60,149 bases of DNA from an uncultured Clostridia bacterium (GTDB lineage Bacteria; Bacillota; Clostridia; Oscillospirales; CAG-272). Positions 35,201-41,527 of this stretch are shown in pieces; position 1 is the first letter of the stretch; the number at the start of each line of letters is the position of its first letter. A program made the position numbers and the translations under genes. The stretch is taken from the NCBI GenBank assembly GCA_944392615.1, contig CALXXF010000012.1:1-60149 (forward strand). Reading direction: 5' to 3'. Below the pieces are notes generated by a model that saw only the letters and a list, made by a program, of their open reading frames with translations, did no database searches and had not been told where the DNA came from.

Positions 35201-35449
35201 GAAGTTTCCACTTGCATCGGAAAGGATGTCAATCGGCCAAGCAATTTGGTCGAGAATGTCCTGACGCGGAGGATTTTTCACCATCAATGAGATCTTTTCT
35301 TTCAGTTCGGGAGATTTTGCGGGTGCAAGATAAATTTTAGCAAGCAGATTTGACTTGCCCGACACCGTATGAATTGCACCCTCTCCACCTTTTTTTATCG
35401 GTATGTCGTCTAATATGTATGTTTTTCTATTAGCACCGTAGTAGGTCAT
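32219..35449 (-). CDS. Protein kinase - zinc ribbon - membrane span - BspA-type leucine-rich repeats
   Basis: A 1076-residue protein. Residues 1-310 are a eukaryotic-like kinase with Gly loop KGGEGAIH (20-27), Lys38, catalytic loop VFGDFNPCNI (Asp139, Asn144), DTD at 158-160 in place of DFG, and VAPE (183-186). A CxxC-type zinc ribbon follows (Cys315, His321/322, Cys330, Cys333: NPMHHYYKGLQTCPYC). Next come a Ser/Gly/Pro linker (344-415), one membrane helix (about 421-441), a helical stalk, and from about 545 leucine-rich repeats of the BspA/LRR_5 type (VTSIGRESFVGCSKITNIIIPDS). These are interrupted three times by a near-identical insertion (SPENPRWAVFGYIFGD...KIYKTSGTSGFTSQ). Kinase plus CPxC ribbon matches the TerY-P triad kinases. 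By topology, kinase inside and repeats outside, it looks like a receptor kinase. It is placed between PP2C and coiled-coil genes. Confidence 0.88.
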   Translation of the reverse strand: MTYYGANRKTYILDDIPIKKGGEGAIHTVSGKSNLLAKIYLAPAKSPELKEKISLMVKNPPRQDILDQIAWPIDILSDASGNFVGFVMPKLSIDVELGDVYKYPAKKKVTLTGEQKVIIAINICRVISAIHDLDYVFGDFNPCNIGVNLTNGHVAFLDTDSYHITDKSRGKTYRCNVCLNGYVAPELIKKCKNTGYAQAPLPTFTKETDLFSLAIHIFKLLMNGFTPYNGIPENERSSTASPGVGNAAIEMDHYCFKAGNRPLSVAVLPLQAFPSDIQRLFARAFDEGHQNPSKRPTANEWDAVLTSYLSNLKKCSTNPMHHYYKGLQTCPYCEADQRYNFTISMSSVYGTSSGSPSSGQMSFPTPMTPPPTPPSGSSYTSSSNNSSGSGQYSGTVLSGSGSSTRVSQRSSNGFSRKLPKAIIISVLAIVLVVGGYFGITTAINNNKIEKVEALIADLPTNPDYYIDYHQEIVEAYAAYQELDSKLQDKVENADKLFTCMESLEVEEAYEMQQNLQFTEANGGYAVSVKSDRASKLNGNVEIPSTYRGKPVTTIPSNAFLNCSQITSIIVPDSVVSIGSGAFGGCTSLKEITLPFVGKNISPENPRWSVFGYIFGDGEYNDDNMNREDKVYKTSGTSGFTSQISEGSGGYFYFTIPKSLKKVTVTLQTNIPNYAFNNCDLLENVVFVNDLKQIGDYAFSGCTNLSQFNINYGVESIGIGAFMNCRAFDTIDIPNSVTSIGRESFVGCSKITNIIIPDSVKSIGSGAFGGCNSLKEITLPFVGSDSSPENPRWAVFGYIFGDGNYDDDNSMQKSDKIYKTSGTSGFTSQVSEGSGYFYYAIPKSLKKVTITLQTNIPNYAFNNCDLLETITFIQPTKTIGNYSFSNCSELKMFSMSSSVESIGNGAFMNCARFSNIVIPDGTISIGEYAFWGLVNVTNVIVPNSVKNIGFGAFCQCSSLEKITLPFIGINSNPDNPRWAVLGYIFGDNDTDDTMEKSSKIYKTSGTNGFTSQVSEGSGYFYYAIPKSLKTVRVTSQTTVPDHAFNNCDLLETIIYSSIVSKGENSFTNCSATIIEGN
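32330..33720 (-). repeat. Three long intragenic repeats in the LRR region, period about 550-560 bp
   Basis: Three copies of an LRR plus a ~60-residue insertion, marked by KTSGTSGFTSQ near 33545, 32985 and 32440. Copies 1 and 2 are closer to each other than to copy 3. Such repeats can change number by recombination. Confidence 0.8.
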
Positions 35450-35454
35450 AGCAA

Positions 35455-36588
35455 TTATTCCTTCTTTGCTTTAGGTTTGAAAATAGAGGTGATCTGTTGA
35501 AGAATCTTTGGAGATTTTTCTCCCGAAGGTTCTTTTTTGTCCTCTACCTTTTCTTCAACTGTTTCGTTATTGGATGGAGTGACTGTATCTGCACCGCCAT
35601 CCTTTTTCTCCACCATTGTATCATCGGTGTTTGTGGCTTCTGTAGAAACGTTGTTTGTTTCGTCAGCCTTTTCGGTTGTCTCGGATGCACTGGTTTCTGT
35701 TTCTTTGGATTCTTCCGTCTTTTCTTTCGCATACAAATGAGGATATGCAAGACGGGTAAATTCCTCTTGGCGTTTCTTTTGAAGCTCCGCCCAATTGGGA
35801 ACTTGATAATAGGAATCCTCCAAACGCTCGGGTTTAATCGAATCATTAACGATGACGAGCACCGTTTTATCGTCATTGACCTGTTTTTCTGGAATATTCT
35901 GCACGAAAGCGGTCATTTTCTCCTGAACAGCTTGCTCTCCGGCTTCATCAAATTTTAAGGACAAATTATCCATGAAGAATTGCGCCAAAGCAACGTAAAT
36001 GTTTACCTTTTCCGAGTGCAATAGTACGGGGAAGAAAATCTCGAGCATTCCGTCGGTGGCAAGCAGCAAGCTTGCGACATCGGATTTTGAACCAAACACC
36101 CATTTTTCTTTGCCGAAAGCAAGCGGAAAAACGCAACCGTTTTCGTCGCGCTGCTGTTTTGTTATGCCCTCGTAATGTCCGTCTTTACATAAAACGATAG
36201 CTCCGCTATCTCCCGATTGACCAAAATATACGTTACTTCCTTTGTAGATAGCAAGGCATAGTGTGGTATCATACTGATTGATGTCGCCGTTTTCTTTGGC
36301 AACTTCATCCGTAATCTTTTGTAAAGCGTGCATAAAAGAATCTGAAATCACTTGCAAAGCATTTTCTTCGGTCAATTCAGACGGAAGATTCGCAACGCAA
36401 TATTCAACGGACTCGGTTGCCGCAATTTTTGAAGCCACATCGGAATGAGATTCGCTTCCCAACCCATCGGCAACAGCGGCAATTACGCAATCCTCGGATA
36501 CCTTCTTTATGTAATGAAAATCTTGGCAGACAATGTTTTTTTGAACGTGATATGGACCTTGCTGTGTTGTTCCGTATGAATACATCAT
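35455..36588 (-). CDS. PP2C-family serine/threonine phosphatase
   Basis: The 377-residue protein has the metal-binding landmarks of PP2C: AAVADGLGSESHSDVAS (about 36-52), GDSGAIVLCKDG (about 121-132), LLATDGMLEIF (about 171-181) and the DDKTVLVIVND end of the fold (about 242-252). The catalytic domain ends near residue 255. A long Glu/Thr/Ser-rich tail (about 280-360, KEETESKE-like) and a basic end (IFKPKAKKE) follow; the tail may be a phosphorylation substrate or tether. It most likely reverses the action of the neighbouring kinase. It lies 7 bp after the VWA gene and 5 bp before the kinase gene, so the three are co-transcribed. Confidence 0.9.
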   Translation of the reverse strand: MMYSYGTTQQGPYHVQKNIVCQDFHYIKKVSEDCVIAAVADGLGSESHSDVASKIAATESVEYCVANLPSELTEENALQVISDSFMHALQKITDEVAKENGDINQYDTTLCLAIYKGSNVYFGQSGDSGAIVLCKDGHYEGITKQQRDENGCVFPLAFGKEKWVFGSKSDVASLLLATDGMLEIFFPVLLHSEKVNIYVALAQFFMDNLSLKFDEAGEQAVQEKMTAFVQNIPEKQVNDDKTVLVIVNDSIKPERLEDSYYQVPNWAELQKKRQEEFTRLAYPHLYAKEKTEESKETETSASETTEKADETNNVSTEATNTDDTMVEKKDGGADTVTPSNNETVEEKVEDKKEPSGEKSPKILQQITSIFKPKAKKE

Positions 36589-36595
36589 AGCTCTA

Positions 36596-37306
36596 TTATC
36601 CTAACTGGTCGAGAGTAATTGCTTCATTTGCAGGAGGAAGCATAACCTTTTCTCCGGGGGAACTTTCGGAAACTGCTCTCATACTCTTGTTTACCCAATC
36701 AAAGAATCCTACAAAATTGTATTCAATAAGATTCAAAACTCTTGCTCCGGACAGTTCGTGCAGAACCTTATTGTCAGCACCGGGAAGGCTCAAAGACCAA
36801 AATGCGAGCTTATTTGATTGAGAAAGCGAAGTAAGTTTTGCGGAAACATCGCTGATATTATCAAGTGGTGCACCGTCACTAATCATAACGATCCAAGGTT
36901 TGTAGGGTTCTGTTCCCATTCTTCTGTAGAAACGAGAACGTTCGTCAACCATCTCAATAGCCTTTTCGATAGCGGGAGCCATATACGTTCCTCCGCGCGC
37001 GGTAAGATTCACCTGCTGCATATATTCAACGGGCGAGAAGTCCTGAATAACATTAATGCTGTTATTGAACTCTACGATAGCAACATCCAAAATATCAGAG
37101 GTCTTGTCATCCTGACATACCTGTGCCTTAAATCTGTTCATTGCATCATTGAGTGCATCTATCGGAACAACGCCGTCGGTTGATTTAAAGCCCATAGAAC
37201 CGGATGTGTCGAGCAAAAACAGACAAGCCATATGAGGCTCGCTTGAGTTTACGATAGGGGGGATGTCCTCGTTGAAGAAATTGTTGTTGAAATCCATTTG
37301 TGACAT
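36596..37306 (-). CDS. TerY-like von Willebrand factor A (VWA) domain protein
   Basis: The start is ATG 37306 (MSQMDFNNNFFNEDIPP), which has AAGGAGATAAAAGCT before it. An ATG at 37339 would place its ribosome site inside the inverted repeat and is rejected. The 236-residue protein is a single VWA fold with a complete MIDAS site: LLDTSGSMG (DxSxS), GGTYMAPAI (Thr) and ISDGAPLDN (Asp). TerY-type VWA proteins are cytoplasmic and occur in three-gene units with a PP2C phosphatase and a zinc-ribbon kinase, which is exactly the arrangement here. It probably acts as a metal-dependent adaptor or substrate. It is the first gene of the operon and lies next to an invertible promoter segment. Confidence 0.9.
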   Translation of the reverse strand: MSQMDFNNNFFNEDIPPIVNSSEPHMACLFLLDTSGSMGFKSTDGVVPIDALNDAMNRFKAQVCQDDKTSDILDVAIVEFNNSINVIQDFSPVEYMQQVNLTARGGTYMAPAIEKAIEMVDERSRFYRRMGTEPYKPWIVMISDGAPLDNISDVSAKLTSLSQSNKLAFWSLSLPGADNKVLHELSGARVLNLIEYNFVGFFDWVNKSMRAVSESSPGEKVMLPPANEAITLDQLG

Positions 37307-37339
37307 AGCTTTTATCTCCTTTTTTGTTGCTATATTCAT

Positions 37340-37363
37340 ACCACATAATTTTCGTTATGTAGT
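37340..37363 (+). repeat. Left inverted repeat of the switch (recombination site)
   Basis: Arms ACCACATAA and TTATGTAGT (mirror images except one base) around the 6-base asymmetric spacer TTTTCG: the usual size of a Xer-type core site. Confidence 0.85.
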
Positions 37364-37390
37364 AAATAAAAGATAATATACATAAAAATA

Positions 37391-37416
37391 GGGCGTTCGG
37401 TTAAGAACGCCTTTTA
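37391..37416. terminator. Terminator hairpin inside the invertible segment
   Basis: GGCGTTC / GAACGCC (37392-37398, 37405-37411) with TTTT on the + side and a T-rich stretch (CTATTTTTA) on the minus side. A second, 11-bp stem (GACCAATGAAA / TTTCATTGGTC, 37417-37445) adjoins it. It should stop read-through from the recombinase gene into the operon in the OFF state. Confidence 0.65.
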
Positions 37417-37508
37417 GACCAATGAAATCGAAATTTTCATTGGTCGCCTTTGCTATGCCTAATTTTGTAAATTTTCATCGATTCATAGGATTAAAACGAT
37501 GTTAACAA

Positions 37509-37537
37509 TTGACATATATATTTATTTATGATATAAT
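37509..37537 (+). promoter_or_regulatory. Perfect sigma-A promoter inside the invertible segment
   Basis: TTGACA (37509-37514), 17-bp spacer, TATAAT (37532-37537). As assembled it would transcribe antisense into the 3' end of the recombinase gene. Confidence 0.88.
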
Positions 37538-37561
37538 TTAATGTAAGAAATTGTATCACAC

Positions 37562-37585
37562 ACTACATAACGAAAATTATGTGGT
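37562..37585 (-). repeat. Right inverted repeat of the switch (recombination site)
   Basis: On the minus strand it is identical in all 24 bases to the left copy, including the asymmetric spacer. This orientation gives inversion, not excision. It ends 20 bp from the recombinase stop codon. Confidence 0.85.
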
Positions 37586-37605
37586 GTATTATTTTTCGTG
37601 ATGGA

Positions 37606-38445
37606 CTAACACCGCAGAAGTCCTAATTTTTGAATCTGCCTACGGTGTATTTCGCCCGTTTCCATGGTATAAATTCTCGTTGTATTCACGCTGCTATGAC
37701 CGAGAATGTCGGCAAGGCGTACAATGTCCTTTTGCAAACTGTAATAAGTGCGCGCGAAAAGATGACGGAGGTTGTGGGGAAAAACCTTCTTTTCCGACAC
37801 GTTCGCCGCCTTACATAACTTTTTCATATCACTCCAAATATTTGATCTATCAAGCGGATTGCCGTTCTTCGTTACAAACACGGCGCCGCTTTTTATTTTT
37901 TGCTCTTTGATATACTGCTTCAAGATCTGACAAAGCTGCTTCGGTAGAAATACCCGTCTGCGCTTGCCTTTGCAGTTGATCTCGGATACGCCACGATTTA
38001 CAGCTTCAACAGTAACATAACGCACCTCTGACACACGGATACCCGTAGAGCATATCGTTTGAATCAAGAGATATAAACGCTCGTTTTTCTTCTGCTTTGC
38101 TGCTTGTAAAAGGCGGTCATACTCGGCTTTGCTTAGTTCCTTATCCGCTGAAGCGAATATCTGTTTTTGAATTTTAAGATTCTTCACTCTCAAATCGTAC
38201 CACTCCATAAAGTTGAAAAAGCTATTGAGCGATGAGAGCGCGGCGTTAACGCTTGCAGGGGCATAATGCTCGCAAAGATGTGATTTATATGCAAGAACCG
38301 CTGTTTTGCATAGTTCCTGCTCACCGAGCCATATTTGAAATTCACCTACACCGTGCAGATATTTGTTAACCGTCGCTTGCGCCTTTTCTTCGTTAATCAG
38401 ATAGTCATTGAATGATTTTATTGTTTCGGTTGTTATTTTTCTCAT
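37606..38445 (-). CDS. Xer-like tyrosine recombinase, likely the switch invertase
   Basis: The 279-residue protein has an N-terminal SAM-like DNA-binding domain (about 8-90) and a C-terminal catalytic domain with all expected residues: Arg137 (TGIRVSE), a Lys in the CKGKRRRVF beta-hairpin (about 159-161), His224 and Arg227 (HNLRHLF), His250 (LGHSS) and nucleophile Tyr259 (TRIYT). Small recombinases of this type resolve or invert short DNA segments. Its gene ends 20 bp from two inverted core sites, so it most likely flips the adjacent promoter. AGGAGG lies 10 nt before ATG 38445. It could also mobilise the island, but no matching end sites were found. Confidence 0.92.
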   Translation of the reverse strand: MRKITTETIKSFNDYLINEEKAQATVNKYLHGVGEFQIWLGEQELCKTAVLAYKSHLCEHYAPASVNAALSSLNSFFNFMEWYDLRVKNLKIQKQIFASADKELSKAEYDRLLQAAKQKKNERLYLLIQTICSTGIRVSEVRYVTVEAVNRGVSEINCKGKRRRVFLPKQLCQILKQYIKEQKIKSGAVFVTKNGNPLDRSNIWSDMKKLCKAANVSEKKVFPHNLRHLFARTYYSLQKDIVRLADILGHSSVNTTRIYTMETGEIHRRQIQKLGLLRC

Positions 38446-38586
38446 ATTCTTTCATCCTCCTTCTACCTAATTATTTTATCACGAACAGATGAATATATTT
38501 ATGGTTGGTATTATTGTATCAAATATCAGTTAAAATGAAAATAATCCACAGACCATGATATAGCCTATAGACTATGTGAATTATAA

Positions 38587-38624
38587 AAAAACAGAGATAC
38601 GAATCAAAAAATGACTCGTATCTC
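38587..38624 (-). terminator. Terminator after the XRE gene (minus strand)
   Basis: GAGATACGA / TCGTATCTC (38594-38602, 38616-38624); on the minus strand it is followed by TGTTTTTTT. Confidence 0.78.
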
Positions 38625-38634
38625 CTTTGAGTTG

Positions 38635-38988
38635 TTAAATTTCCGTCTTGATCTCGGTAATAAATGCACCTATATCCTTGATGAGCTTAAGTATAAATTC
38701 TTTCTCTTTTACAGTACAATTGTTGAGGTTGACATCTATTTGATTTTCAACTTCTTTATGTACTTGCGGAATATCGGTGAACAATATACCGTCTGCCGAT
38801 ACTTGCAAAGCTTCGGAAATTTTAAGTAAAACTTCGGCACTTAGGCTTTTTCTCCCACGCTCAATATTACTCAAATGGCTGACTGAAATATTGGCTTTTT
38901 CGGCAAGTGTTGCTTGGCTATATCCTTTCTCCATGCGAGCTTTCGCAATGCGCCGCCCGACCGATATAAGAAAAGTTGATTTTGGCAT
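38635..38988 (-). CDS. XRE-family transcriptional regulator
   Basis: The 117-residue protein has an N-terminal lambda-repressor-type helix-turn-helix (about 8-63: SVGRRIAKARMEKGYSQATLAEKANISVSHLSNIERGRKSLSAEVLLKISEAL is the span, with SQATLAEKANIS and VSHLSNIERG as its key parts). A short Asn/Lys-rich helical tail (VNLNNCTVKEKEFILKLIKD) follows. Such regulators commonly control the recombinase or accessory genes of their element. It starts 5 bp after the DUF6809-like gene and has its own terminator, so it is separate from the recombinase transcript. Confidence 0.9.
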   Translation of the reverse strand: MPKSTFLISVGRRIAKARMEKGYSQATLAEKANISVSHLSNIERGRKSLSAEVLLKISEALQVSADGILFTDIPQVHKEVENQIDVNLNNCTVKEKEFILKLIKDIGAFITEIKTEI

Positions 38989-38993
38989 TGCAG

Positions 38994-39275
38994 TTACCCC
39001 TCTTTATTGAGTTGCAACTGCGTTTCAAGCATCAGTTGTGCTCCTAATTTGAAAGCATACGTAAAGATCGCTTCTTCGGCATAGCTTGCATACTCGTTCC
39101 AACAATCGTGAAACTTCTCAAAGATCTCCTTCTGCTCGTCCGTCATTGTTTTTAGCAAGGCGTCATTATGCCAACGGATGTATTCCAATAGTTGCTTCAT
39201 TTCTTGCATGTTATGTCTGCTATCCTCGGGTGGCATTACGTTTCCGCGCCAGAACTCTTTTATTATACTTTTCAT
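38994..39275 (-). CDS. Small helical protein, DUF6809-like
   Basis: The 93-residue protein starts at ATG 39275 with AACAGGAGGTACGGACT before it. It is helical and acidic: EDSRHNMQEMKQLLEYIRWHN, TDEQKEIFEKFHDCWNEYASYAEEAIFTYAFKLGAQLMLE. The pattern DEQKEIFEKFxDCxxEY with a final FxxGFxLGxxL-like helix resembles a small family often encoded beside XRE regulators in integrative elements of Clostridia. The function is unknown. It forms a two-gene unit with the XRE gene. Nothing resembling a toxin catalytic site is seen. Confidence 0.7.
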   Translation of the reverse strand: MKSIIKEFWRGNVMPPEDSRHNMQEMKQLLEYIRWHNDALLKTMTDEQKEIFEKFHDCWNEYASYAEEAIFTYAFKLGAQLMLETQLQLNKEG

Positions 39276-39426
39276 AGTCCGTACCTCCTGTTAGCACACA
39301 ACAATACCACAGAAGGTGGAGAAAGTCCAGACCTTTTTCGAAAATAAAAATACTATTTTCACTTGGCTTATTCTTTGTTTCCTCCGACGCAAATATTGAA
39401 CTTTGACACATTGCGGATCGCAAAGC

Positions 39427-39458
39427 AAAACACCACGGATTTTCTTCCGTGGTGTTTT
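39427..39458. terminator. Bidirectional terminator hairpin
   Basis: AAAACACCACGGA / TCCGTGGTGTTTT, perfect 13-bp stem, 6-base loop. Confidence 0.8.
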
Positions 39459-39914
39459 GACGTAAAAGCTGCTTATTCGGTTGTTATAATTTTACCGCTA
39501 ATTTTGCACGCCTTTCGGACTGTTCTTTTTTTTTTAGACATCGCTGAAATATATCCGCACAACGTTGCATACGTTCTTTTTAACACTACAGCTGTATCGG
39601 ATAGTATTTGAGCTGCGCCTGGCGCAATAAAAATACGGCGTGAAAAGTCTGCGAAAGCCGGGCTTTCAAAGCATGGGACAAAAATCTATTTCATAAGTTT
39701 AAGCCGCATTGCCTCTGTCTCTTAAAAGTATTTCCGCGACCTGAAAAAAGCTTTGCCAAGGTCGAAGGAATACAGGATGCATCTTTGCGCGCTTTGCTGT
39801 TTTATAAATTTTTATCTGGTGCGATAAATGACATTCCGGAGGAGCAGACCTGCCGCGCTTTTTTAGCTGTTGTTTTCTTTGCACATGAAGTGAAAACCGC
39901 AGAACAAGGTATGC

Positions 39915-39943
39915 TTGACAAAGCCGCGCGTTTTTGCTATAAT
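39915..39943 (+). promoter_or_regulatory. Sigma-A promoter of the chromate transporter pair
   Basis: TTGACA (39915-39920), 17-bp spacer, TATAAT (39938-39943); about 110 bp before the first gene. Confidence 0.88.
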
Positions 39944-40052
39944 TATCCGGTGCGTCCGCACGCGCACATCTGCAGGGCGCGAAAAAAGTGTTCATGTTCT
40001 CAGGAGCGCGTATACGGTGCGGACAAAAATAAAAAAGGAAAGAGGAATCTCA

Positions 40053-40835
40053 ATGAAAGCCAAGGCAAAGCTGATACTTGAATTGTTCCTGACTTTTTTT
40101 AAGATAGGACTGTTTACGTTTGGCGGCGGCTACGCAATGATATCCATAATTCAGGATGAGGCAATCAACAAAAAGAAGTGGATAGACGACAAAGAGCTGA
40201 TGAACATTATTTCAATTGCCGAATCGACTCCGGGCCCGGTCTCGGTGAACAGCTCTACTTTCATAGGCTGTAAGATGGCGGGATTTGTAGGCAGCGTTGC
40301 CGCTACCCTCGGACTCGTCATGCCATCATTTATAATAATATACATAATCTCGCTCTTTTTTGACGAATTTATGAAGTTTGGGATTGTGCAGGATGCCTTT
40401 GCCGGTATTCAGGTGGCTGTTGGGTTTCTCATAATAACAGCCGGAGTCAGACTTTTCAAAAAGCTCAGAAAAGACGTATACTCGATGGTTGCGATAAGCA
40501 TCACAACCGTCCTCATGCTTGTTCTTGAATTTGTGGAGAATGATTTCTCGCCCATATATCTGATACTTCTGGGAATGCTCTGCGGTTTTACTCTTTCTCT
40601 TATAGCATATATTCGTGAAAAAAAGAAAACGGCGCTTTCCTCCGCGTCTGCCGGTACCGACCACGGCGCCTCAGCCGGAGAAGATAAAGACGCAGGGACT
40701 GAAGAAGTAAAAGAAAGAGTTTTGAAAGAACCGGTATCGGACGAGGAAAGAAAGAGTACGACGGATGTCGGGGCTGCGGAAGAAAAGAAAGACCAGGAGC
40801 CCGGTGAAGAGGGAAGGGAGGAAGATAGGAAATGA
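40053..40835 (+). CDS. Chromate transporter family (CHR), first half-size subunit
   Basis: The start is ATG 40053 (MKAKAKLILELFLTFFKIGLF) after GGAAAGAGGAATCTCA; a TTG start 138 bp upstream lies in the promoter and is rejected. The first ~185 residues form one CHR domain with the signature FFKIGLFTFGGGYAMI, the motif STPGPVSVNSSTFIGCKMAGFVGS and several membrane helices. After about residue 195 there is a charged, Glu/Lys/Ala-rich cytoplasmic tail of some 65 residues, absent from most half-size CHR proteins. Half-size CHR proteins work as pairs; the partner gene overlaps by 4 bp. The substrate may be chromate or another oxyanion. Confidence 0.9.
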   Translation: MKAKAKLILELFLTFFKIGLFTFGGGYAMISIIQDEAINKKKWIDDKELMNIISIAESTPGPVSVNSSTFIGCKMAGFVGSVAATLGLVMPSFIIIYIISLFFDEFMKFGIVQDAFAGIQVAVGFLIITAGVRLFKKLRKDVYSMVAISITTVLMLVLEFVENDFSPIYLILLGMLCGFTLSLIAYIREKKKTALSSASAGTDHGASAGEDKDAGTEEVKERVLKEPVSDEERKSTTDVGAAEEKKDQEPGEEGREEDRK

Positions 40836-41413
40836 ATATATGTCTTCTTCTTTTTCTCACATTTTTTAAGATAGGGCTTTTTACCTTCGGCGGCGGTTAC
40901 GCCATGATACCTCTTATAAAGGCCGAGATGCTGGGCCACGGGTGGCTCACCGAGTCTGAGGTCATAAACTTTATTGCGGTTTCCGAATCCACCCCCGGAC
41001 CTTTTGCCATAAACATGGCTACGTTTGTCGGGTCCTCTCAGGGTGGGATAATAGGCTCTATGTGCGCAACACTCGGAGTTGTCCTGCCGTCCTTCATCAT
41101 AATATTCATAATAGCCAAGCTGCTCAAGAATTTTGCCGACAACAGGTTCGTTAAAGGGGTCATAAGCGGCATAAACCCGGTTGCTATAGGTCTTATAATT
41201 TCTACAGGAATAGCCGTTTTCGCCGGAAATGTGATATCAAATTTCGGAGCTATTGAAACACCTGATTTCGATTTTCGCTCCATAATAATTGCCGTAATGA
41301 TAGGCGTGATGCTTATCGTGCATAAAATCGTGAGGAAAAAGAAATTTCCGGCTATACTTCTCATACTTGTGTCTGCAGTATTCGGCATGATAGTGTATGC
41401 CGTGCCGGTGTGA
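40832..41413 (+). CDS. Chromate transporter family (CHR), second half-size subunit
   Basis: A 193-residue CHR domain whose ATG overlaps the previous stop (ATGA). It repeats the signature FFKIGLFTFGGGYAMIPLIKAEML and STPGPFAINMATFVGSSQGG, then membrane helices such as ATLGVVLPSFIIIFIIAKLL and FPAILLILVSAVFGMIVYAV. The product should assemble with the 40053 protein, the two having opposite membrane orientation as in other paired short CHR transporters. A strong terminator follows. Confidence 0.92.
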   Translation: MNICLLLFLTFFKIGLFTFGGGYAMIPLIKAEMLGHGWLTESEVINFIAVSESTPGPFAINMATFVGSSQGGIIGSMCATLGVVLPSFIIIFIIAKLLKNFADNRFVKGVISGINPVAIGLIISTGIAVFAGNVISNFGAIETPDFDFRSIIIAVMIGVMLIVHKIVRKKKFPAILLILVSAVFGMIVYAVPV

Positions 41414-41477
41414 TAAATCACGTATATTCTCGTCCTGACTTACGATATGCGGCCTGTTTGCAGTACGATAATGGTGA

Positions 41478-41524
41478 AAATCCCCGGACGCCTGTTACTG
41501 GGCGTCCGGGGATTTCGGTTTTCT
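41478..41524. terminator. Strong terminator between converging genes
   Basis: AAATCCCCGGACGCC / GGCGTCCGGGGATTT (41478-41492, 41501-41515) with a downstream CGGTTTTC; usable from both sides. Confidence 0.88.
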
Positions 41525-41527
41525 TCA

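Larger units (their letters stand above)
37340..37585. promoter_or_regulatory. Invertible promoter segment (phase switch), present orientation OFF
   Basis: Two perfect 24-bp inverted repeats (37340-37363 and 37562-37585) bound 198 bp. The segment lies between the stop of the recombinase gene and the first gene of the signalling operon. It contains a perfect sigma-A promoter pointing right (+), away from the operon, and a bidirectional terminator hairpin. Inversion would place TTGACA at about 37416-37411 and TATAAT at about 37393-37388 on the minus strand, starting near 37380 and reading into the VWA gene. The terminator would then lie upstream of the promoter. Each repeat has the shape of a tyrosine-recombinase core site. 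Confidence 0.82.
31335..39300. mobile_element. Accessory island with tyrosine recombinase and VWA/PP2C/kinase operon
   Basis: This stretch is visibly more A+T-rich, with different codon choice, than both flanks, and all seven genes lie on the minus strand. The left border is sharp: at about 31330-31345 the reading frame changes from island coiled-coil protein to MarR. The right border is less clear, somewhere after 39275 and before the chromate transporter promoter. It carries an XRE regulator, a DUF6809-like gene and a Xer-like recombinase, but no transposase, relaxase or phage structural genes. No direct repeats matching att sites were found at the two ends, so the recombinase may serve the internal inversion rather than the island's movement. 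Confidence 0.6.
39276..40052. other. 777-bp region holding the island's right border; no gene found
   Basis: It contains a bidirectional terminator (39427-39458), an A+T-rich part to about 39600, then more G+C-rich sequence and the promoter of the chromate transporter genes (39915-39943). Short open frames on both strands lack ribosome sites and recognisable content. The base-composition change between about 39460 and 39620 is the best guess for the island edge. Confidence 0.5.

Noticed and set aside
37307..37339. VWA protein starting at ATG 37339
   Set aside because: Its ribosome site would lie inside the inverted repeat; ATG 37306 has AAGGAG at normal spacing.
37417..37445. 11-bp stem in the invertible segment as a third recombination site
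   Set aside because: Its sequence does not match the 24-bp repeats; it looks like part of a terminator or leader hairpin.
31335..39300. Prophage or integrative conjugative element
   Set aside because: No phage structural, replication, relaxase or type IV secretion genes; only a recombinase, XRE and a small helical gene, so only island is claimed.
39915..40052. N-terminal extension of the chromate transporter from TTG 39915
   Set aside because: That TTG is the -35 of a perfect promoter; ATG 40053 has a good ribosome site and the family's normal start.
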